A DNA stretch of 64,000 bases, from the NCBI GenBank assembly GCA_001604005.1, contig LVAM01000019.1:1-64000 (forward strand). Reading direction: 5' to 3'. How positions within the stretch are numbered: position 1 is the first letter of the stretch; every line of letters starts with the position of its first letter. Made by a program: the position numbers and the translations under genes. The notes under the pieces were generated by a model that saw only the letters and a list, made by a program, of their open reading frames with translations, had not been told where the DNA came from and did not search any database. This document shows, piece by piece, positions 26,356-33,675 of the stretch. Source of the stretch: Clostridiales bacterium Firm_07 (GTDB lineage: Bacteria > Bacillota > Clostridia > Oscillospirales > CAG-272).

Positions 26356-27635
26356 GCAAAATACAAACACTGCACAGCGATCTTTTGCACGAAACATATT
26401 ACAAGATCTCGCACGATTCGGGTTTGCCGATCTATGTTTTTCCCAAGAAACTCACCTCTGCTTACGCTTTATTCGGCGTGGATTTCGGCAGTGTCGACGC
26501 CTTTTTCGACGGCGAAGGCAAAGAAAAAATGCCGGACGGCGTAGCGCATTTTTTGGAGCACAAACTCTTTTCCAACGAGGACGGCAGCGATTCCTTCGAG
26601 CATTTTTCCGCATACGGCGCCGACGCGAACGCCTTTACCTCACATACGCGCACGGTATATCTTTTCTCCGCGACGGATCGCTTTTCAAAATCCTTGTCGG
26701 AACTTTTGACTTTCGTCACGCATCCGTATTTTGAAAAAAACAGCGTCGAGCGCGAAAAAGAGATCATCGGGGAAGAAATTCGTATGTGTCGGGACAACCC
26801 CTATGATCGTTGTTATTACAATATGTTGGCTGGGCTTTACAGCGCGCACCCCGTAAAAAACGACATTTGCGGCTCTCTCTCCTCCATCGCAAAAATCACA
26901 CCGGAGCTTCTCTATCAAACCTACGAGCACTTTTACCGCCTTTCCAATATGGCGCTTGTGGTTTGCGGAGACACCACACCGGAAGAGATTTTGAAGATCG
27001 CCGACGAAAATTTACCACCGAAATGTAATTACCCCCGAAACATATCGCGTTTTTGCCCAAAAGAGCCGCCCCACGCGGTGAAAGAATCCGTGCGGGAAGC
27101 GGGACAGGTAGCCAAGCCCGTCTTTTCGATCGGGTTTAAGATCGACCGTTTGCCGAAGGATTCCTTCGCGCGCAGTCGTATGGACGCCGCGCTTGCGCTC
27201 CTTTCCGAGACGCTCTTTTCGGAATCGGGTGAACTCTATCGGCGTCTGATCGCCAAAAAACTGATCTCCCCCGAGTTTTCCTCGGATCTGGCTTTGACAG
27301 CCACGTTCGGTTTTGTACAGCTTGCGGGAGAAGCGGAAGATCCCGACGCCGTGTGGCGCGAGGTCTTCGCGTATTTGGAAGAACAACAAAAGCAGGGGAT
27401 CGACGGCGCGGAATTTGAACGCGCGCGGCGCGTGGAATTTGCCGAGTATATCAAAGGTTTCGATTCTACGGAAGAGATTGCCAACAATCTGCTTGCTTTT
27501 GTCTTCGACGGCGCCGAGATCTTTCAATACGGCGATCTTTTGCGCGGTGTGCGCAAAGACGAGATCGAAGAATTGCTTGCGGAAATATTCCGGAAAGAAA
27601 ACGCAACGCTTTCCGTAGTCTTTCCGAAAAAATGA
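26352..27635 (+). CDS. yfmH: M16-family zinc peptidase, YfmH type
   Basis: A 427-aa member with the inverted zinc motif HFLEH near residue 63 and the downstream Glu region EKEIIGEEI near 140, so all metal ligands expected for an active M16 peptidase are present. The ATG overlaps the yfmF stop (ATGA), which supports a coupled heterodimer of one catalytic and one non-catalytic subunit. The biological substrate is unknown. Lgt follows after 12 bases. Confidence 0.85.
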   Translation: MSKIQTLHSDLLHETYYKISHDSGLPIYVFPKKLTSAYALFGVDFGSVDAFFDGEGKEKMPDGVAHFLEHKLFSNEDGSDSFEHFSAYGADANAFTSHTRTVYLFSATDRFSKSLSELLTFVTHPYFEKNSVEREKEIIGEEIRMCRDNPYDRCYYNMLAGLYSAHPVKNDICGSLSSIAKITPELLYQTYEHFYRLSNMALVVCGDTTPEEILKIADENLPPKCNYPRNISRFCPKEPPHAVKESVREAGQVAKPVFSIGFKIDRLPKDSFARSRMDAALALLSETLFSESGELYRRLIAKKLISPEFSSDLALTATFGFVQLAGEAEDPDAVWREVFAYLEEQQKQGIDGAEFERARRVEFAEYIKGFDSTEEIANNLLAFVFDGAEIFQYGDLLRGVRKDEIEELLAEIFRKENATLSVVFPKK

Positions 27636-27647
27636 AAGGAGAACGCA

Positions 27648-28661
27648 ATGGATCGCTTTACCGTATCGTTTCCCGGCATCGGCATTGCCCCGTTTGAGAT
27701 CAATAAGATCGCGTTCACACTGCCGATCTTCGGCGGACTTGAAGTGCGTTGGTACGGTCTTATCCTGACGTTCGGCATCGTGGCGGGTCTGCTGTATACG
27801 CTTTATCACGCCAAATTTGAAGGCATTTCGACCGACGACGTGCTGGATTTCGCCATCTATACCGTGCTTTCCGCCATCGTCGGCGCGCGCACGTATTATG
27901 TGTTGACCACGCTCAAAGACCCCGCGACGGGCGCGTGGAATTATCACGGGTTTATTGACGTCATCGCCATCTGGAACGGCGGGATCGCCATGTACGGCTC
28001 GATCATCGGCGGCGCGCTCGCGCTTTTCCTTGTCAGCAAAGTCAAAAAATTTGATCGAACGAAAATGATCAAGATCTTCGATATGGTCGCGCCGAGCGTG
28101 ATGCTGGGGCAGATCATCGGCAGATGGGGCAATTTTTGCAACGGAGAGGCGCACGGCATTGAAACTTCCGCCAACTTTTTCCTGCGTATGGGACTGATGG
28201 GCGACGCCGACGGCGCGTCGTTCAAATATATGACCTATTTTCACCCCACTTTTCTCTATGAATCGCTTTGGAATCTCGCTGGTTTTCTCATCATTCATTT
28301 CCTCTATAAGAAAAAGAAGTTTGACGGTCAGGTAGCGCTGATGTACCTTGCTTGGTACGGATTCGGCAGAATGTTCATCGAGGGATTGCGCACCGACAGC
28401 CTCTATATCGGCGTTTTTCGCATTTCGCAGGTCGTGGGCTTTCTCTGTTTCCTGATCTGCACCACGCTCCTCGTTTTGCGCCTTGTGCGCGTGCGTCGGG
28501 CAGCGCTTGACGGCGAGGAATACGTGCCGCTTTACGAGAAACTGCGCGGGATCGGCAAACTGCGCTCCGCAAAGAGCGATGAAACGACCGAAGCGGAGAA
28601 AAAAGACGAGAAGAGCGCATCGGGAGAGGAAAAGGAGACAGACGATGGCAACGATCATTGA
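27648..28661 (+). CDS. lgt: Prolipoprotein diacylglyceryl transferase
   Basis: A 337-aa integral membrane enzyme that transfers diacylglyceryl from phosphatidylglycerol to the lipobox Cys of prolipoproteins. It shows the family signature GRWGNFCNGEAHG near residue 158, preceded by YGSIIGG, and several membrane segments. After the last segment there is a charged tail of roughly 60 residues rich in Glu and Lys, longer than the minimal enzyme. A clear GGAG site precedes the ATG. Two lipoproteins in this window (31780-32790 and 41926-44403) would be its clients. FolD overlaps its 3' end by 17 bases. Confidence 0.95.
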   Translation: MDRFTVSFPGIGIAPFEINKIAFTLPIFGGLEVRWYGLILTFGIVAGLLYTLYHAKFEGISTDDVLDFAIYTVLSAIVGARTYYVLTTLKDPATGAWNYHGFIDVIAIWNGGIAMYGSIIGGALALFLVSKVKKFDRTKMIKIFDMVAPSVMLGQIIGRWGNFCNGEAHGIETSANFFLRMGLMGDADGASFKYMTYFHPTFLYESLWNLAGFLIIHFLYKKKKFDGQVALMYLAWYGFGRMFIEGLRTDSLYIGVFRISQVVGFLCFLICTTLLVLRLVRVRRAALDGEEYVPLYEKLRGIGKLRSAKSDETTEAEKKDEKSASGEEKETDDGNDH

Positions 28662-29496
28662 CGGAAAGGCGATCGCCGCCGAGATACGGCGTGAGATCGC
28701 GGAAAAAACCAAAGAATTGGCGGAGAAAAACGGTTTTGTACCGGGTCTTGCCGTGGTAATGGTGGGAGATGATCCCGCCTCCGCCGTATACGTGCGCAAC
28801 AAGCATCGCGCGTGCGCGGAAGTCGGCTTTTTGTCCAAAGGATTTGAACTGCCCGCGGAAACGAGCGAGGAAGAATTGCTCTCTCTCATCAAGACGCTCA
28901 ACGAAGATTCCGCAATACACGGAATACTGGTGCAGTTGCCCTTGCCGCGTCATATTGACGAAAAGAAAATTTTGCTTGCCATAGATCCGAAAAAAGACGT
29001 TGACGCTTTTCACCCATTTAACGTCGGCAGGGTGTTGACGGGCGATTATGATTTCGTGCCTTGCACGCCCGCCGGCGTGATGGAACTTCTGCGACGCAGT
29101 CACATAGACGTCGACGGCAAAAACTGCGTTGTGGTGGGACGCTCCAACATCGTGGGTAAACCGCAGGCGCTTTTGCTGCTTGAAGCTAACGGAACGGTGA
29201 CGGTCTGCCATAGCCACACGAGGGATCTCGCCCGCGTTTGCCGCCGTGCCGATATTTTGGTGGCAAGTATCGGAAAACCCGAATTTTTCGACGAGACTTA
29301 CATCAAAAAAGGCGCGGTCGTCATCGACGTCGGCATCAACCGACGCGCGGACGGAAAACTCTGCGGCGACGTTGCGTTTGACCGCGTTTTCCCGAAAGTT
29401 TCCGCCATCACGCCGGTGCCCGGAGGCGTCGGACCGATGACGATCGCCATGCTGTTGAAAAACACGTTTACCGCCGCGGAGCGGAGTCTTCAATAA
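28645..29496 (+). CDS. folD: Bifunctional methylene-THF dehydrogenase / cyclohydrolase
   Basis: A 283-aa enzyme interconverting 5,10-methylene-THF, methenyl-THF and 10-formyl-THF. It shows YVRNK (catalytic Tyr and Lys), QLPLPRHI, DVDAFHP, the NADP-binding GRSNIVGKP, and the end motif TPVPGGVGPMT. The ATG at 28645 follows AAAGGAGAC inside the lgt end; the 54 upstream in-frame residues are lgt in another frame. It is the last gene of the mrp operon, followed by a terminator. Confidence 0.95.
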   Translation: MATIIDGKAIAAEIRREIAEKTKELAEKNGFVPGLAVVMVGDDPASAVYVRNKHRACAEVGFLSKGFELPAETSEEELLSLIKTLNEDSAIHGILVQLPLPRHIDEKKILLAIDPKKDVDAFHPFNVGRVLTGDYDFVPCTPAGVMELLRRSHIDVDGKNCVVVGRSNIVGKPQALLLLEANGTVTVCHSHTRDLARVCRRADILVASIGKPEFFDETYIKKGAVVIDVGINRRADGKLCGDVAFDRVFPKVSAITPVPGGVGPMTIAMLLKNTFTAAERSLQ

Positions 29497-29497
29497 T

Positions 29498-29535
29498 CGA
29501 AAACGGACGCATACATGCGTCCGTTTTCGCGTTTT
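29498..29535 (+). terminator. Terminator after folD
   Basis: CGAAAACGGACGCAT (29498-29512) pairs with 29515-29529, with T runs in and after the descending arm. It begins two bases after the folD stop. Confidence 0.75.
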
Positions 29536-29561
29536 AGCACTTTTTTCCGCCTGTTCCTTTT

Positions 29562-29591
29562 GAATAAGCGCCGCCTTCTCTCGACAATACT
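29562..29591 (+). promoter_or_regulatory. Possible forespore-type promoter of sigG
   Basis: GAATA (29562-29566), an 18-base spacer and CAATACT (29585-29591) resemble the G-H-A-T-R / CAT-rich pattern of SigF/SigG promoters. The -10 match is imperfect and no good sigma-A promoter is seen between the folD terminator and the ATG. Confidence 0.3.
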
Positions 29592-29618
29592 GTTTTTGAG
29601 AAAAAACAGGGGGCGGCA

Positions 29619-30389
29619 ATGTACAATAAAGTTGAGATCTGCGGCGTTGACACTTCCAAACTGACGGTGCTTGACGACGCGGAGAAGAAAGAACTTTTAC
29701 TGCGTGTCAAGGCGGGAGACAGCGCGGCGCGCGAAAAACTGATCTGCGGCAATTTGCGACTGGTTTTGAGCATTATTCAACGCTTTTCGGGACGCAAAGA
29801 AAACGTGGACGATCTTTTTCAGGTCGGCTGTATCGGGCTCATCAAAGCGGTGGATCATTTCAACGTCGATCTTGACGTAAAATTTTCCACCTATGCCGTG
29901 CCGATGATCGTGGGCGAGATCCGACGTTATCTGCGGGACAACAATTCCATCAGGATCAGCCGTTCCACGCGGGACCTCGCCTATCGCGCCTTGCAGGCGC
30001 GCGAGGAACTCTGCCGCGAAAAAGAGCGCGAACCGAATGCCGACGAGATCGCGGGCAAACTCGGAGAGGACCGCGAGAGCGTGGTGCGCGCGATGGAAGC
30101 GATTGTCGAGCCGATCTCGCTTTACGAGCCGGTTTACAGCGAAAACGGGGACTCCATTTATGTGATGGATCAGTTGAGCGACACCTCGTCGGGGGACGAG
30201 CATTGGCTGGAAAACATCGCGCTTGCCGACGCGATGAAAAAACTCGGAGAGCGCGAGCGTATGATCATCGAAATGCGCTTTTATCGAAACAAAACGCAAA
30301 TGGAGATCGCGGAGAGCATCGGCATTTCGCAGGCACAGGTGTCACGCCTTGAAAAAGGCGCGCTGAAACGAATGCGCGGTCAGATATAA
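29619..30389 (+). CDS. sigG: RNA polymerase sporulation sigma factor SigG
   Basis: A 256-aa sigma-70 family factor that drives late forespore genes. The N terminus NKVEICGVDTSKL is the hallmark of SigG. Region 2 has DDLFQVGCIGLIKAVDHF and KFSTYAVPMIVGEIRRYL; region 3 follows; region 4 has the helix-turn-helix GISQAQVSRLEKGALKRM near the C terminus. Length matches the family. In Bacillus and many clostridia sigG sits after spoIIGA-sigE; here it stands alone between folD and a terminator. A GGGGGCGG ribosome site precedes the ATG. Its presence is the strongest sign that the organism makes endospores. Confidence 0.93.
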   Translation: MYNKVEICGVDTSKLTVLDDAEKKELLLRVKAGDSAAREKLICGNLRLVLSIIQRFSGRKENVDDLFQVGCIGLIKAVDHFNVDLDVKFSTYAVPMIVGEIRRYLRDNNSIRISRSTRDLAYRALQAREELCREKEREPNADEIAGKLGEDRESVVRAMEAIVEPISLYEPVYSENGDSIYVMDQLSDTSSGDEHWLENIALADAMKKLGERERMIIEMRFYRNKTQMEIAESIGISQAQVSRLEKGALKRMRGQI

Positions 30390-30421
30390 AAACGCGCAGA
30401 GGTTTTCCTCTGCGCGTTTTT
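30389..30421. terminator. Bidirectional terminator between sigG and the Crp/ABC operon
   Basis: A 14-bp stem (30389-30402 with 30407-30420, loop TTTT) with A and T ends serves both converging units. It overlaps the last base of the sigG stop and the stop of the ATPase gene. Confidence 0.85.
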
Positions 30422-31026
30422 CACGCGTTTTCCGACAAATCAAAAACGGGAGATCCCGTGAGATACAAAACTTTTGCGCCAAGGCGCACGGCGTCCTCTT
30501 TGTCGTGCGTAACGAGCAAAACGAGGCGACCTTCCGCGAGCGCCTTGATTCTTGGAAAAAGCCGCGCTTTCAGTGCGTCGTCCAAGGCAGAGAAGGGTTC
30601 GTCAAGAAGAAAAAGGTCGCCGTCAAAGGCAAGTGCGCGCGCAAGCGCCGCGCGCTGTTTCATACCGCCCGAAAGTGCCCCCGGCAGGATATCCCGTGCG
30701 TCCGAGAGCTCGGCATCGGAAAGAGCCTTTAAGGTTTTTTCTTCCCGCGCGGGATCGTCTTTCAGCACCAGTTCCACGTTCTTTTCCACCGAAAAAAACG
30801 GGAGCAGGCGCGGTTCTTGAAAAACGACCGATATTTTTTCGGCGTCGGTGAGCACTTTTCCGCCGCTCGGCTTTTCAAGCCCCGCAATGAGGCGAAAAAG
30901 CGTCGTTTTCCCACACCCCGAAGGACCCGACAGCGCGACGATGCCTTTTTCGGGAAAGCGGAAAGAAAGATGCGAGACGACTTGCTTTTTGCCGTAAGAA
31001 AAGGAAAGATCGGAGAATTCAAGCAT
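30421..31026 (-). CDS. ABC importer ATPase (nitrate/sulfonate/taurine class)
   Basis: A compact 201-aa ATPase with Walker A GPSGCGKTT, Q-loop FQEPRLLPF, signature LSGGMKQR, Walker B LFLLDEPF with the catalytic Glu, D-loop SALDD and H-loop THD. The FQEPRLLPW-like Q-loop is typical of SsuB/TauB/NrtD-type import ATPases. It is shorter than the usual 240-260 aa because it lacks the C-terminal extension. The ATG at 31026 overlaps the permease stop and follows AGGAGG. It is the last gene of the four-gene operon. Confidence 0.9.
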   Translation of the reverse strand: MLEFSDLSFSYGKKQVVSHLSFRFPEKGIVALSGPSGCGKTTLFRLIAGLEKPSGGKVLTDAEKISVVFQEPRLLPFFSVEKNVELVLKDDPAREEKTLKALSDAELSDARDILPGALSGGMKQRAALARALAFDGDLFLLDEPFSALDDALKARLFPRIKALAEGRLVLLVTHDKEDAVRLGAKVLYLTGSPVFDLSENA

Positions 31027-31783
31027 TGTTTTTCCTCCTTTTTTCCGTGGACAAAAGGCGCGTCGCGCCCCATTCGATCAGCACGCTGATAAGGATCACG
31101 GCAAGCGTCAGAGCGAAAAGACGATCGGTTTCAAGATAGAGATTGGCGTTAAAGATCTCCCGCCCGATCGAGCCCGTGGGCACGCAAAGCACTTCCGCCG
31201 CAATGCCGGCTTTCCAGGCAAGCGAGAGCGCCGAGCGCAGTGCGGCGAGAAAATAGGGGAGAAGCGCGTGCAAATAGATCGTTCGCACTTTGGTGAAAAA
31301 CGAAAAATCGAAAACCCGCGCCATTTCAAGCAGTTGACGGTCCACGCCGGAGAGTCCCTCTTTTACGTTGGCAAACACGATGGGCGTCGCCATCATAAAG
31401 GCAATCACGGGCGGCACTTTGTCGCGCCCGAGATAGAGGAGCATCAAGAAAATGATCGAGGCGACGGGCGTCGCTTTCATCAACGCGAGAAGCGGCGAGA
31501 AAAGCGTGTCGACGACCGTGCTTTTGTAGGCGAGCACGGCAAGCAGCGTGCCGCAAAGAAGCGCCGCGAGGATCCCCAGCAAGATACGGAAGATCGAGCG
31601 AAAGACGACCTTCCAGAAAACGCCGGTCAGCGCCATTTCGCCGAGCGTGCGGCAGACGGCAAGCGGCGAGGGGAGAATGAGCGGCTTGCCGTAACGAAAC
31701 GCCGCGAACGCCCATACCCCCACCCAAAAAGCAAGGGAGAGGAGCGCGAGCGCGGCGCGCGGAAGTCGCGCGGCGCGGTTCAT
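31019..31783 (-). CDS. ABC importer permease (nitrate/sulfonate/taurine class)
   Basis: A 254-aa BPD-type permease with about six membrane helices. The EAA-type loop is recognisable around ARVFDFSFFTKVRTIYLHALLP, where the ATPase docks. The start chosen is the ATG at 31783, which overlaps the stop of the binding-protein gene as ATGA; a longer in-frame reading would run deep into that gene. Its neighbours are the ATPase downstream and the binding lipoprotein upstream. Confidence 0.88.
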   Translation of the reverse strand: MNRAARLPRAALALLSLAFWVGVWAFAAFRYGKPLILPSPLAVCRTLGEMALTGVFWKVVFRSIFRILLGILAALLCGTLLAVLAYKSTVVDTLFSPLLALMKATPVASIIFLMLLYLGRDKVPPVIAFMMATPIVFANVKEGLSGVDRQLLEMARVFDFSFFTKVRTIYLHALLPYFLAALRSALSLAWKAGIAAEVLCVPTGSIGREIFNANLYLETDRLFALTLAVILISVLIEWGATRLLSTEKRRKNNA

Positions 31784-32790
31784 TGTACCGTCACGCCGGC
31801 TTTTTTGAATAACGCCGACAAAATGAACGCAGGATTTTGCGCGGGGCAATAGAGCGTTTTGCCGTTAAGATCGGCTATTTTCAGATTTTCCGCGCCGTTG
31901 GTGGTCACAAGGTAGAGTACGCTACCCGTATTGACGGCAAGGACTTTTACGCCGCCGCTTGTTTTGTTATAGACGGTTGCCGCCGCGTTGGTGGGGAGCG
32001 CACCGATGTCGATACTGCCGTTGATCAGCCCTTTGACAATATTGGTGGCCTCGGTCTCCACCGTAAAATCGTAATTCAGCGTCGCCGTGCCGGCGCTTTT
32101 GTCGTTCATTAGTTTCGCCATGCCGAAACCGGTCGTTCCGTTGAGCGTGGCAACGCGCACCGCCGGGGCGCCGTCGGGCGTCCCGCCGTTATTGCCGAGA
32201 AAATAAAAGTCGTCGCCGGGCAAACTTCCGCCGAGCGAATCCAAGGGCATTTCGGCAAAGAATTCAGCAAGCCCCGTTTTCATTTCCGCGCCGGATAGGA
32301 AAAGCAGATTGCATTTCGGGATCGCTTTTTCCGCGACGGCCGCTTTTTCAAAAATACCGTTTTCGGCGATCATCTGCGCGGCCTCATGCGGATTTTCCTT
32401 GACGAAATTCACCGATGCGGCGTACTCCTGCATAAAAGCGGCGACTTCGGCGGGGTGCTCTTCGAGAAACGCGGTGCGCACGACCACGCAGCCCTGCAAA
32501 AGAGAGTTTTTGCCGAAATATTCCTGCCAAACGGCGCCGATATCCATTGCCACCTTGACGTTGCCGTTTTGCGAAGCGGCGATGGTGACCATCGGCTCCG
32601 GAAGAACGGCGTATTCCACCAAATTTTCAGAGACCGCCGTGCGCAGAGCCGCCGGCGCGGCAAATTTGGTGCTGTCCAGCGTCAGGGTGACGGGCGTCAC
32701 TTCGGGCGCCGGTTCTTCGGTTTTCTTTTTACAGGAAACGAGCGCAAAAAGAAGCAGGAACGCGAGGAACAAAGAAAGCAGTTTTTTCAT
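31780..32790 (-). CDS. ABC substrate-binding lipoprotein, apparently circularly permuted
   Basis: A 336-aa NMT1-like solute-binding lipoprotein with signal peptide and lipobox LVSC (Cys20). The domain order is unusual. Residues 33-200 (AVLPEPMVT, CVVVRTAFLEEHP, CNLLFLSGAEMK, GGSLPGDDFYF) are what normally forms the C-terminal half. Residues 209-336 (VRVATLNGTTGFGMAKLM, IDIGALPTNAA, VKVLAVNTGSVLY, LNGKTLYCP) are what normally directly follows the lipobox. The old ends are joined by a short NNGGTPDGAP linker, and the new ends fall between GVTVQ and VTLTLDS. The reading frame is unbroken and no segment seems lost. The normal order is recalled from the family, not computed. It sits between the Crp regulator and the permease. 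The substrate is unknown. Confidence 0.85.
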   Translation of the reverse strand: MKKLLSLFLAFLLLFALVSCKKKTEEPAPEVTPVTLTLDSTKFAAPAALRTAVSENLVEYAVLPEPMVTIAASQNGNVKVAMDIGAVWQEYFGKNSLLQGCVVVRTAFLEEHPAEVAAFMQEYAASVNFVKENPHEAAQMIAENGIFEKAAVAEKAIPKCNLLFLSGAEMKTGLAEFFAEMPLDSLGGSLPGDDFYFLGNNGGTPDGAPAVRVATLNGTTGFGMAKLMNDKSAGTATLNYDFTVETEATNIVKGLINGSIDIGALPTNAAATVYNKTSGGVKVLAVNTGSVLYLVTTNGAENLKIADLNGKTLYCPAQNPAFILSALFKKAGVTVQ

Positions 32791-32809
32791 CGTAGTTTAC
32801 CTCCGAGTA

Positions 32810-33496
32810 TCAAAATATCCGCGAAGCGGAATTTTCAGTATATTTTTCGGCGAGCGCCGCGCGGTCAAGAATGTGAATTTTTCTGCCCTCCCGCGCGATG
32901 AGCCCTTCCGCGGCAAAAAGATCAAGCGCGCGATAAAGCGACGCGCGCGCGATGCCGAGCGCGTCCGAAAGCGAGGAGACCGAGTGCGGCAAAGAGAGCG
33001 TATTCTCTTTTTCCGAGAGCAGGTAAAGCGCCAGCTTCTTTTCGGCGCTGCCCGCCGTAAAGCAGAGTATCTTTCGGTTGAGAAACGCCACGCGACCCGC
33101 CAAGAGAGAAAGATACGCCGCGAGAAAGGCGGTGTCTTTCGTGAGAAGCGTGAAGATCGCCTCTTTTGAAAAGAGGCAGAGCAAAACATCCTCTTTTGCG
33201 ACAAGCGCCGTTTCGGGCAACTCTTCTTTGCAGAAAACCGATGCCGCGCCAAACACCGCGAGGGGCGAGAGCGTGCGCAGGATAACGGGCTTTTCGGCGC
33301 TTGACGAAACGATTTCGGCGCGCCCCGCAAGCAACACCGAGACGTTGCGGCAAGGTTCTCTCGCGGGCGCGCTTTTTTTCGTGAGCGCAAGAAGCGAACA
33401 CCCCTCGCTTTCGACAAGTTCACGCAAATGTTCTTTTGCGGCAAGCGAAAACGGGGAGATCGTCGATAAGACGGGCAGCAGTTCCGATTTTGTCAA
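32810..33496 (-). CDS. Crp/Fnr-family transcription regulator, TTG start
   Basis: A 228-aa regulator. The N-terminal part is a cyclic-nucleotide-binding-like beta-roll (VSVLLAGRAEIV, LSPLAVFGAASVF), then a long dimer helix (about 135-160), then a C-terminal winged helix (LSDALGIARASLYRALDLFAAEGLI). The start is a TTG at 33496, seven bases after AGGAGGG. Longer in-frame readings would extend upstream through the promoter and operator. Residues for cAMP or an Fe-S cluster are not evident, so the ligand is unknown. It is the first gene of the operon with the binding protein, permease and ATPase. A perfect palindrome lies over its transcription start, which suggests it represses its own operon. 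Confidence 0.85.
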   Translation of the reverse strand: MTKSELLPVLSTISPFSLAAKEHLRELVESEGCSLLALTKKSAPAREPCRNVSVLLAGRAEIVSSSAEKPVILRTLSPLAVFGAASVFCKEELPETALVAKEDVLLCLFSKEAIFTLLTKDTAFLAAYLSLLAGRVAFLNRKILCFTAGSAEKKLALYLLSEKENTLSLPHSVSSLSDALGIARASLYRALDLFAAEGLIAREGRKIHILDRAALAEKYTENSASRIF

Positions 33497-33503
33497 TGTG
33501 ACG

Positions 33504-33510
33504 CCCTCCT
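33504..33510 (-). promoter_or_regulatory. Ribosome site fixing the TTG start of the Crp-like gene
   Basis: Minus-strand AGGAGGG, 7 bases upstream of TTG and directly abutting the operator. No ATG or GTG lies at a usable distance from it. Confidence 0.75.
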
Positions 33511-33528
33511 TTGTCTCAAATGAGACAA
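33511..33528 (-). promoter_or_regulatory. Palindromic operator of the Crp/ABC operon
   Basis: TTGTCTCA-AA-TGAGACAA is a perfect 8-bp inverted repeat with a 2-base centre. It starts 4 bases after the -10 box and covers the predicted transcription start, where a bound regulator would block initiation. The Crp-like product encoded next to it is the obvious candidate; this is inference. Confidence 0.75.
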
Positions 33529-33532
33529 TTAC

Positions 33533-33561
33533 AGTATATAACTCCATCAACATTTTGTCAA
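33533..33561 (-). promoter_or_regulatory. Sigma-A promoter of the Crp/ABC operon
   Basis: Minus-strand TTGACA (33556-33561) and TATACT (33533-33538) with a 17-base spacer. Confidence 0.8.
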
Positions 33562-33622
33562 GAGAACGGCGAAAAAAACCGCTCTCTTTTTGTAAATAAA
33601 CCGTAAACAATCCGAAATCCTT

Positions 33623-33651
33623 TTGCGGCGAAGAAACCAAGCGTTTATAAT
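33623..33651 (+). promoter_or_regulatory. Sigma-A promoter of galM
   Basis: TTGCGG (33623-33628) and TATAAT (33646-33651) with a 17-base spacer, 24 bases before the ATG. Confidence 0.6.
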
Positions 33652-33675
33652 GAAAGAAAAAACGAAGGAGACGCT

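Noticed and set aside
30421-31026. The 201-aa ATPase as a truncated pseudogene.
   Set aside because: All ATPase motifs are present, the frame is intact and the gene ends at a proper terminator. Only the C-terminal extension is short.
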